Below, one piece after another: positions 1 to 5,736 of a DNA stretch of 5,736 nucleotides. Within the stretch, counting starts at the first letter, position 1. Every line of letters begins with the position of its first letter. The stretch spans positions 1-5,736 of the forward strand of contig JANRMC010000280.1 in assembly GCA_033761915.1 (NCBI GenBank), given 5' to 3'. A model generated the notes under the pieces. That model was not told where the DNA came from. It saw only the letters and a list, made by a program, of their open reading frames with translations, and made no database searches. Position numbers and translations under genes: made by a program. The DNA is from JACMLD01 sp033761915. GTDB lineage: Bacteria > Bacteroidota > Bacteroidia > Chitinophagales > Chitinophagaceae.

Positions 1-1
1 A

Positions 2-583
2 GGCAATCGCCAGTTTGGTGGTGCCAGTCAGTTTCTGCCATTAAAAGTAAATGGCGCTGGTGTAATGCCCATCATCTTTGCACAGGCCATTATGTTCCTG
101 CCAACCTTATTGTCTAATTTCGATTCAACAAAAGGCTTGGCCCGTATTTTTAACGACCACAGCAATGGCTGGTATATGATTATTTATTCTGTACTGGTAA
201 TTGGTTTCACCTTCCTGTACACAGCATTAATATTTAACCCCAAGCAAATTGCCGATGACTTAAAGCGTAACAATGGGTTCATACCCGGCGTTAAGCCCGG
301 CCAACCAACGGCAGATTATATTGGCTCTGTAATGGATAAAATAACCTTACCCGGCGCTGTGTTATTGGCATTGGTAGGTATTTTGCCCGGCTTTGCGCAA
401 ATGCTCGGTGTTACACAAGGCTTCAGCAGTTTCTTTGGTGGTACTTCACTGTTAATTATGGTGGGTGTTATTTTAGATACCTTGCAGCAGATAGAAACAC
501 AGCTATTAATGCGCCAATACGATGGTTTGATGAAGGGCGGACGCATTCAGGGTCGCCAAACAGCACAAACCGTTACTACATAA
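2..583 (+). CDS. secY: SecY, protein translocase channel subunit (5' end cut by window edge)
   Basis: This is the C-terminal 193 residues of SecY, the pore-forming inner-membrane subunit of the SecYEG translocon, which passes unfolded proteins across or into the membrane with SecA or the ribosome. The reading frame is open from base 2, so the gene continues to the left of the window. The segment PLKVNGAGVMPIIFAQ matches the conserved start of TM7. Hydrophobic stretches at about residues 20-40, 57-78, 116-132 and 144-159 fit TM7 to TM10. The cytoplasmic loop NNGFIPGVKPGQPTADYI between TM8 and TM9 is the SecA/ribosome-contact loop, and the tail MRQYDGLMKGGRIQGR is typical of SecY. The loop residue aligned with E. 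coli Arg357 is Lys (residue 98 here); I believe this is usual in Bacteroidota. The stop is TAA, and a strong terminator follows 22 bases later, so this is probably the last gene of its transcript. Confidence 0.97.
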   Translation, partial: GNRQFGGASQFLPLKVNGAGVMPIIFAQAIMFLPTLLSNFDSTKGLARIFNDHSNGWYMIIYSVLVIGFTFLYTALIFNPKQIADDLKRNNGFIPGVKPGQPTADYIGSVMDKITLPGAVLLALVGILPGFAQMLGVTQGFSSFFGGTSLLIMVGVILDTLQQIETQLLMRQYDGLMKGGRIQGRQTAQTVTT

Positions 584-605
584 GTTCATTTTTTCAGTTA
601 TAAAG

Positions 606-639
606 AAACCTGGCATTATTTATCTTTGCCAGGTTTTTT
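606..639 (+). terminator. Rho-independent terminator after secY
   Basis: The arm AAACCTGGCA (606-615) pairs perfectly with TGCCAGGTTT (627-636) over 10 bp around an 11-base AT-rich loop. The right arm runs into six T residues (634-639). It lies 22 bases after the secY stop and in the same direction, which is the classic intrinsic-terminator arrangement. It should end the secY transcript and separate it from map. Confidence 0.9.
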
Positions 640-650
640 ATTAGTAGAAA

Positions 651-810
651 GCCTGTGGCAGCCAGCGCACAGCAAAGCCCGGCAGCCGTTGCGTCGCACT
701 CTTGTACCATATTGGGTAATTGATCCTTGGTTGATAATTAATGATAATGCCATGAATCAATCATCAGTTACTGACGATAAACAAACTTCAGTACACGTGT
801 GCGACGCAAG
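651..810. repeat. Putative intergenic repeat element with 20-base inverted arms
   Basis: Two arms at 688-707 and 791-810 are inverted copies of each other, matching at 17 of 20 positions. They share a perfect 11-base core, TTGCGTCGCAC (689-699) and its complement (799-809), plus a matching TGTAC end (703-707 and 791-795). The 83 bases between them are AT-rich. To the left, bases 651-699 are about 71% GC, far above the surroundings, and contain a 7-base direct repeat GGCAGCC (657-663, 681-687). The right arm includes the palindrome ACACGTGT (793-800). There is no flanking target-site duplication next to the arms and no transposase. The composition break and paired arms suggest a dispersed repeat (REP- or MITE-like) or a structured RNA; its true outer limits cannot be seen from one copy. 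The identity as a repeat family is inference. Confidence 0.5.
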
Positions 811-856
811 AATGATGCTATGAAATACTACTGCTGGTAACATTATATTTTATACA

Positions 857-1672
857 ATGATTTATTACAAAACAGAGGCAGAAATAGCCATGATACGGGA
901 AAGTGCCCGGCTGGTAAGTAAAACACTTGCTGCTATTGCAGCTACTTTAAAACCCGGTATTACCACATTGTCTATTGATAAAATGATTGGTGAATTTATA
1001 AAAGATCACCAGGCAGAACCATCGTTTCTTAATTATAAAGGCTATCCGTTCAATTCCTGCATTTCTATAAACGATGTGGTGGTGCACGGTTTTCCGAATG
1101 AAGAAGAATTGAAAGAAGGAGATATTTTAACGATTGATATTGGCGTAATAAAGAATGGCTACCACGGAGATCATGCCTATACTTTTGCTATTGGTAACCC
1201 CGGCGAGGAAGTGGAGCAGCTGATTAATGTAACCAAAGAATCTTTATACAAAGGCATAGAAAAAGCCATTAGCGGCAATCGTATAGGAGATATTGCATTT
1301 GCCATACAAGAGCACACAGAAAAGAAACATGGCTATGGTGTGGTGCGTGAACTGGTGGGGCATGGCGTAGGCCGCAGCCTGCACGAAGACCCGCAGGTAC
1401 CTAATTATGGCAAACGTGGTACTGGTCCTAAATTGAAAGAAGGGCTAACACTGGCTATTGAACCCATGATTAATTTAGGCACCAAAGAAGTATATACTGA
1501 AGAAGATGGCTGGACGGTAAGAACAGAAGATGGAAAAGCATCGGTGCATTTTGAACATAATATTTGTGTGCGCCGGGGCAAGGCAGAAATACTTTCTGAT
1601 TACAGTATTATTGAGGCGGCAGAAAAAGCAAATGCAAACCTGCATGTAAGCAGGCCTGTTGTATTGGCTTAA
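857..1672 (+). CDS. map: Type I methionine aminopeptidase
   Basis: The enzyme removes the initiator methionine from nascent cytosolic proteins with a dinuclear metal centre in a pita-bread fold. All expected residues are visible: metal ligands Asp94 (TIDIG), Asp105 (HGDHA), His169 (GHGVG), Glu202 (IEPM) and Glu233 (HFEHN), with the substrate-contact histidines His77 (VVHGFP) and His176 (LHEDP). The 11-residue spacing between the two Asp ligands equals that in E. coli Map. There is no N-terminal zinc-finger extension, so it is the short bacterial type (type Ia). At 271 residues it is slightly longer than E. coli Map (264), with the extra residues at the C terminus. The start at 857 gives MIYYKTEAEI, the normal family beginning, and no purine-rich ribosome binding site precedes it. 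It is cut off from secY by a terminator and a repeat-like region and is followed by its own hairpin, so it is likely monocistronic. Confidence 0.97.
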   Translation: MIYYKTEAEIAMIRESARLVSKTLAAIAATLKPGITTLSIDKMIGEFIKDHQAEPSFLNYKGYPFNSCISINDVVVHGFPNEEELKEGDILTIDIGVIKNGYHGDHAYTFAIGNPGEEVEQLINVTKESLYKGIEKAISGNRIGDIAFAIQEHTEKKHGYGVVRELVGHGVGRSLHEDPQVPNYGKRGTGPKLKEGLTLAIEPMINLGTKEVYTEEDGWTVRTEDGKASVHFEHNICVRRGKAEILSDYSIIEAAEKANANLHVSRPVVLA

Positions 1673-1686
1673 GAAATAAAAATTGC

Positions 1687-1733
1687 AGCGGCAGTAAAGT
1701 AGATGAAGATTAATTTACTTTACTGCCGCTTTT
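1687..1733 (+). terminator. Long-stem intrinsic terminator after map
   Basis: The arm AGCGGCAGTAAAGTA (1687-1701) pairs perfectly with TACTTTACTGCCGCT (1716-1730) over 15 bp, and a G-T pair plus two A-T pairs (1702-1704 with 1713-1715) can extend it inward. The T run on the plus strand is short (1730-1733). On the minus strand the stem is followed by five T residues, so it could act in both directions. It sits 14 bases after the map stop and ends ten bases before the next start codon, so it may also affect expression of the downstream gene. Confidence 0.75.
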
Positions 1734-1740
1734 ACATGGT

Positions 1741-2979
1741 ATGCAACAACAGTTAATTGTTATTGGAGGAGGGGCCGCTGGCTTTTTTTGCGCAGTAAAT
1801 GCTGCACGGCTGAACCCTGCTTTAAAAGTGATGATAGTTGAGAAGAGTAACAAATTGCTGGCAAAAGTAAAAATTAGTGGCGGTGGCCGCTGCAATGTTA
1901 CGCATGCCTGTTTTGATATTGCAGCCATGAGCCGTAAATACCCCCGCGGCCAAAATTTTGTAAAAAAAACCTTTCACCAGTTTTTTACCAACGATACTAT
2001 TGAGTGGTTTAAAGAACGCAATGTTAACCTTGCCACAGAAGCCGATGGCCGTATGTTTCCGGTTACCAATAACTCGGCCACCATTGTAGACTGTTTATTA
2101 AGAGAAGCTAATAAATACGGCGTTGAAATTATAATGAACCGCGAAGTAACCAATTTGCAAAAAGAAGAGAATGGCTTTAAAGTTACCCTCAGCAATAATG
2201 TGGTGATGCATGCAAACTTTGTTTGTGTGGCGGCAGGCGGCTACCCTAAAGCAACTATGTTTAACTGGTTGCAAGAGGTGGGACATACTATAGAAACGCC
2301 CCTGCCTTCTTTATTTACATTTAATTTACCGGCTAATGCTATTACAGCATTGATGGGTGTGAGTGTGGAAGCAGCTACTGTTAAAATAAACGGCACGAAG
2401 CTGATGGAAACTGCTCCTTTACTAATTACACATTGGGGTTTAAGCGGGCCGGCAGTATTAAAACTAAGTGCATGGGGTGCCAGAGAACTGGCAGCTATGA
2501 ATTACGACTTCAGCATATCTGTTAATTGGTTACCGGCAATAAAAGAACCCGAACTGAGAACTTTATTGCAGCAATACCGTCAGGAACTGGCCAACCAGAA
2601 AATGGGTACTAAAAACCAATTGGGCTTGCCCACCCGTTTGTGGGATTTTATTTTGAAGCAGTGTGGCATTGATGGCGATGCACGCTGGGCAGATTTATCT
2701 ACCACTGCATTAAACAAACTGGTGCAACTATTAAATCAGCATAGTTTTAAAGTAAGTGGCAAAACAACTTTTAAAGAAGAGTTTGTTACCGCCGGCGGCA
2801 TACAGTTAAATGAAGTGGAACCGCATACAATGATGAGTAAACTGCAACCCAATCTTTTTTTTGCCGGAGAAATATTAAATGTTGACGGTATCACCGGTGG
2901 CTTTAATTTTCAAAATGCCTGGACTACCGGCTGGATTGCTGCTAACTCAATTGCCAAAGCTGCAACTATTGCTGTTTAG
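1741..2979 (+). CDS. HI0933/YhiN/BaiN-like FAD-dependent oxidoreductase
   Basis: This 412-residue flavoprotein belongs to the family typified by H. influenzae HI0933, E. coli YhiN and the clostridial bile-acid enzyme BaiN. Residues 4-14 form the FAD-binding strand and turn (QLIVIGGGAAG, GxGxxG type), with Glu34 at the end of the second strand (IVEK) placed to bind the ADP ribose. The family signature SGGGRCN is at 46-52. HWGLSGPAVL (231-240) lies in the middle domain, and the C-terminal FAD-contact block FAGEILNVDGITGGFNFQNAW spans 374-394. Length and motif order are normal and nothing is broken. The substrate is unknown: the family is widespread, and bile-acid activity is known only for a few clostridial members, so that role should not be carried over. 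The start at 1741 puts the GxGxxG motif the usual short distance from the N terminus; an ATG at 1736 is out of frame. The 3' end overlaps the convergent AsmA-like gene by 14 bases. Confidence 0.93.
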   Translation: MQQQLIVIGGGAAGFFCAVNAARLNPALKVMIVEKSNKLLAKVKISGGGRCNVTHACFDIAAMSRKYPRGQNFVKKTFHQFFTNDTIEWFKERNVNLATEADGRMFPVTNNSATIVDCLLREANKYGVEIIMNREVTNLQKEENGFKVTLSNNVVMHANFVCVAAGGYPKATMFNWLQEVGHTIETPLPSLFTFNLPANAITALMGVSVEAATVKINGTKLMETAPLLITHWGLSGPAVLKLSAWGARELAAMNYDFSISVNWLPAIKEPELRTLLQQYRQELANQKMGTKNQLGLPTRLWDFILKQCGIDGDARWADLSTTALNKLVQLLNQHSFKVSGKTTFKEEFVTAGGIQLNEVEPHTMMSKLQPNLFFAGEILNVDGITGGFNFQNAWTTGWIAANSIAKAATIAV

Positions 2980-5674
2980 CCGTATCGGCTGCGGGCTTCT
3001 TTTTCTTTTTAAAAAGATTTAAGTTTTCAATAAGTCCCTTTGCAGACTGTTCCATATTCTTCTTGCTGTCTTTGCTGTTATTAGCCGTGTCTTTAGTGCC
3101 ATTCAGTTTATTCATCAATTCTTTTTTAGCAATATCTAAAGCTTGATTTTTTATGGCTGTGGCGGTGTCTTTTACGGCTTTTGTTACAGCGTTCTTTGTA
3201 CTATCTGCTTTGGCTTTTGCAAAATCAGCAGCTTGTTGCTTTAAATCTTCTGCCAGCGAGGTGGCGCTTTGTTTCAAATCTGTTTTAATAACCGGGTTGG
3301 TGATGCTGCCCGTCATTTTAACGGTTAAATTCACCACCTCGCTCAGTTTAACAGGCACTCCTTTATTGCTTGCCTGCACTGCAAGATTATTAATATAGGC
3401 ATTTCCTTTTTCACCCATCAATGCCCGGGGCAGTTTCATCAATATGGTATAGTCCATAGACTGTGTAAAGCCATGCATCCCGCCAATTTCCATTTCAATA
3501 TCATTTACTTTTACTTTAAAGGGTTTTACCAATACCTGACCATTGGTAAATTCAATATAGTTTTTTATGTCTTTAACGGCCACCTGTTGCAACGCTGCAA
3601 TATTTAATGTTTGTGCCAGTTTTTCTAAAGGCTGAAATTTACTCAGAAAGCCCTGTATCAATAATAAGTTGCCATTGCCGGTTAAAGAGTTTAAATCGGG
3701 CATCATGTTTTCTCCCAGTTTACCGGTAAAGCTCAATTGAGAGTTGAGTTTGCCGGCAATAAATTTTCCTACAGGCATCATTTTTTGAAAAGTATTAAAG
3801 GCATAGAATGTTTTTTGCACATCCAGCTCCTTTAAATCATACGATAAATTAATGGCTGGATGCTCTTTACTTTCTAAAGTAGAGTAGGAGCCATTCAACT
3901 TAATACTGCCATCCAGCGCAGCAGATTGTACATTGCTGAGGGTTACAGTTTCGTTGGCTACCAATAATGATCCGTTTAGTTGCTGCAGTAATAACTTATC
4001 ATATTTTACTTCATCGGCAGCAGCATTCATCAAAAAGTGTATGTTGGCCGGTACCACAAAAGGCTTTGCAGCCTCAGTACCTTTCTTAGTGGTATCGCTG
4101 GTGGTGCCCATCCATTTATTCAGATCCAGCTTATCTGCCTTTATGGTAAGGTTACCATCTAAAGTCTGGTTTTTTAAAACGTAAGGTAACAGGTTATTAA
4201 TAGTACCACTGGCAGTAAAATTAGTTTGCTGGTAAGCTCCGCTTACTTCACTCAACAATAAATTTTTAGGTGTAAAGCTGCTTTGTAATTCTTTTAATGC
4301 AATGCCATCGGGGTATGCCGCAGAAGCATATAAAAAATCGCTGAGGTTAATATTACCACCCGCATTAAAATTATCGTATTGCCCTTTTTCTAATGCAGCA
4401 ATACTGCCTTTCATAGTTACAGCTGCATCCAGTAATCCCTTTAGCCGGGTGTCTTTCTCCAATTTAATAAATTGCGTCAGCTTATCCAGGTATATTTTTC
4501 CATTGGCGGCAGCATCTATATTCATGGCTGTTAAAGGCTGTTGCAATAAGAGCTTCAAATCAAAAGGATCATTATCAAACTCAATATGAGCTTTTGAAAT
4601 ATCAATTGTGGTATGGTCGGTCACACCATCTGGGTTGTCAATACGGGCTTTTACAAATATATTTTTTACTGGTTTGGGCAAATCGGGATATTGAAAGTAG
4701 CCATCCGTTATATCCAGCTTTAGCTGGTAAGCTGGCAATGTGTTATCACTGTATATCCCTTTTACAAACCCGTCAAACGCCGCTTTACCTTTTGTATTAA
4801 TACTTGCAAAGTCGTGGCTGTATATTACCGGTATTAAAGACAGAATACTTTTGAAATCTGCCGCCGGTGCCTTAAACCCAATATCCATTTTATAAACACT
4901 GTCATTCACCAGCTGAAAAAAGCCATTACTGTTTAGTTGCAAATCATTCAATCGTATTTCATTGGTATTAAAACTGTATTTACTACTGTCAGTGTTTACA
5001 TCAACAGCGGCATCTATAACAGTTTTAACGGCAGATAGATAATCAATGCCTCCGTAGTTTACCGTAACGGCATCTGCGTTGGTATGTGTTTGCAAAACAA
5101 ATTGGTTAGCAGTAAAGTCGCCCTTGCCAGAGTGTACCAGGTTTTTTATTTCAGTTTTTATATTACTGGCATCATCTTCGTAATAAATATAACCATTGGT
5201 AATGCTGTAACGTTCTAGGTTCATTTTAAATGCGGCAGGTGCCGTACTATCAGTACTAATTGTAGTGTCTTGTTTTACAATATCCCAATTGGCAAGTCCA
5301 TCTTTGGTAACCAGGGCACGAACACGGGGCTCGTCAATATCAATTTTATAAACAGTATAGCTATCGCCGCTAAAAATACTCAGCAGGTTTACGGCCACAT
5401 CAATTCTTTTAGCCTGCAGCAGCGTGTCTTTTTCAAAAATGCCATTTCCGGTAATGTGCAAGCCCTCAATGCCAACGGATAGCTGGGGAAATTGGCGAAA
5501 CAGCGAAAGACTGATATCTGTAAAATCTGCCTTTGCATTAACCGATTGGTTGATTTCTGCCTTTACAAGATTTAAAATTTTTCCTTTGAAAATATAAGGG
5601 ATAGAAAATGCCGTACCTACCAGTACCAGCAATACAATAGCAGTTATTTTAAGTATTTTCTTAATTCTTCTCAT
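2966..5674 (-). CDS. AsmA-family envelope protein
   Basis: This 902-residue protein has the layout of AsmA-like proteins, related to the bridge-like lipid-transport proteins of the bacterial envelope. A basic start (MRRIKKILK) and one hydrophobic segment (about residues 8-28) form an N-terminal signal anchor, leaving the rest in the periplasm. The AsmA N-terminal region follows, with LSLFRQFPQLSVGIEGLHI (about 56-74) and IDIDEPRVRALVTKDGLANWDIV (about 111-133). A long stretch of repeated beta-strand units comes next, and then the AsmA C-terminal region (about 635-800) with LTGNGNLLLIQGFLSKFQPL and a GSITNPVIKTDL end. The last 100 residues are a Lys/Ala/Asp-rich, probably helical tail containing five consecutive Lys residues (889-893). 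AsmA relatives act in outer-membrane homeostasis and phospholipid traffic; the specific role here is inferred only from family. The start at 5674 gives the expected anchor. No ribosome binding site is visible, and the 3' end overlaps the flavoprotein gene. Confidence 0.9.
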   Translation of the reverse strand: MRRIKKILKITAIVLLVLVGTAFSIPYIFKGKILNLVKAEINQSVNAKADFTDISLSLFRQFPQLSVGIEGLHITGNGIFEKDTLLQAKRIDVAVNLLSIFSGDSYTVYKIDIDEPRVRALVTKDGLANWDIVKQDTTISTDSTAPAAFKMNLERYSITNGYIYYEDDASNIKTEIKNLVHSGKGDFTANQFVLQTHTNADAVTVNYGGIDYLSAVKTVIDAAVDVNTDSSKYSFNTNEIRLNDLQLNSNGFFQLVNDSVYKMDIGFKAPAADFKSILSLIPVIYSHDFASINTKGKAAFDGFVKGIYSDNTLPAYQLKLDITDGYFQYPDLPKPVKNIFVKARIDNPDGVTDHTTIDISKAHIEFDNDPFDLKLLLQQPLTAMNIDAAANGKIYLDKLTQFIKLEKDTRLKGLLDAAVTMKGSIAALEKGQYDNFNAGGNINLSDFLYASAAYPDGIALKELQSSFTPKNLLLSEVSGAYQQTNFTASGTINNLLPYVLKNQTLDGNLTIKADKLDLNKWMGTTSDTTKKGTEAAKPFVVPANIHFLMNAAADEVKYDKLLLQQLNGSLLVANETVTLSNVQSAALDGSIKLNGSYSTLESKEHPAINLSYDLKELDVQKTFYAFNTFQKMMPVGKFIAGKLNSQLSFTGKLGENMMPDLNSLTGNGNLLLIQGFLSKFQPLEKLAQTLNIAALQQVAVKDIKNYIEFTNGQVLVKPFKVKVNDIEMEIGGMHGFTQSMDYTILMKLPRALMGEKGNAYINNLAVQASNKGVPVKLSEVVNLTVKMTGSITNPVIKTDLKQSATSLAEDLKQQAADFAKAKADSTKNAVTKAVKDTATAIKNQALDIAKKELMNKLNGTKDTANNSKDSKKNMEQSAKGLIENLNLFKKKKKPAADTAKQQ
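2978..3015 (+). terminator. Possible weak terminator after the flavoprotein gene, inside the AsmA-like 3' end
   Basis: The sequence AGCCG-TAT-CGGCT (2978-2990) can form a 5-bp stem starting at the flavoprotein stop codon. After ten bases a T-rich run follows (2998-3010). The stem is short, the spacing to the T run is longer than usual, and the T run also encodes the AsmA-like poly-lysine tail on the other strand. It is therefore only a candidate for ending the plus-strand transcript. Confidence 0.25.
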
Positions 5675-5736
5675 GGTTAGCGGTTTTATATCAGCAACTT
5701 AGCCCGAAGCTTGTTATTTTTGGAGTATTATCAACG

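Noticed and set aside
688..810. Transposon with terminal inverted repeats
   Set aside because: No target-site duplication is visible (681-687 and 811-817 differ), there is no transposase frame, and the element's outer edges are unknown. It is kept only as a putative repeat.
626..823. 65-residue reading frame between secY and map (begins MPGFLLVESLWQ)
   Set aside because: Its start lies in the loop of the secY terminator, and its frame runs through the GC-rich block and both inverted arms. It shows no recognisable domain, and the codon pattern changes abruptly along it. It reads as a chance frame through non-coding repeat sequence.
844..851. TATATTTT as a Bacteroidota -7 promoter box (TAnnTTTG) for map
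   Set aside because: It lacks the final G, no TTG element lies about 20 bases upstream, and the predicted start would fall on the map ATG. Support is too weak to annotate.
3153..3398. 81-residue plus-strand frame opposite the AsmA-like gene
   Set aside because: It lies wholly antisense to a long coding region with clear family features. Its hydrophobic, Ala/Phe-rich composition is the expected mirror of the Lys/Ala-rich tail codons. The other antisense frames over 3900-5500 were rejected for the same reason.
5675..5736. Promoter for the AsmA-like gene
   Set aside because: Neither a TAnnTTTG box with a spaced TTG nor a clear -35/-10 pair is present on the minus strand in these 62 bases. The promoter may lie beyond the window.

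Overview
The window looks like a chromosomal core-gene segment from a Bacteroidota bacterium, most likely of the Chitinophagaceae or a near relative. The case rests on three things. The SecY and methionine aminopeptidase sequences have a Bacteroidota flavour (SecY cytoplasmic loop GVKPG, SecY tail MRQYDGLMKGGRIQGR, Map start MIYYKTE). No gene has a clear Shine-Dalgarno sequence in front of its start. The base composition is moderately AT-rich, and there is a large AsmA-like protein with a lysine-rich tail. The taxonomic call is inference from protein flavour, not from a database search.

Layout, left to right. Positions 2-583 hold the C-terminal half of secY, cut by the window edge. A strong intrinsic terminator (606-639) follows directly. 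The secY-map gap (584-856) then holds a sharply GC-rich block (651-699, about 71% GC) and a pair of 20-base inverted arms (688-707 and 791-810, 17 of 20 positions matching). This looks like a dispersed intergenic repeat or a small palindromic element. Positions 857-1672 are map, complete, with all metal ligands present. A long perfect 15-bp hairpin (1687-1730) follows, ending only ten bases before the next gene, which is a flavoprotein of the HI0933/YhiN/BaiN-like family (1741-2979). Its 3' end overlaps by 14 bases the 3' end of a convergent 902-residue AsmA-family protein on the minus strand (2966-5674). The last 62 bases (5675-5736) are the upstream region of that gene and show no motif I can support.

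How the parts relate. SecY (protein export channel) and Map (removal of the initiator methionine) are neighbours in the ribosomal-protein/secY region of many bacteria. Here a terminator and a repeat-like insert separate them, so map is probably transcribed on its own. The usual following genes of that region (infA, rpmJ, rpsM) do not come next: a flavoprotein of uncertain role and an envelope-biogenesis protein follow instead. This suggests that the conserved cluster breaks after secY or map. I see no CRISPR array, tRNA, rRNA, transposase, phage gene or defence system. The most interesting item is the intergenic inverted-repeat element between secY and map; everything else is ordinary housekeeping content.
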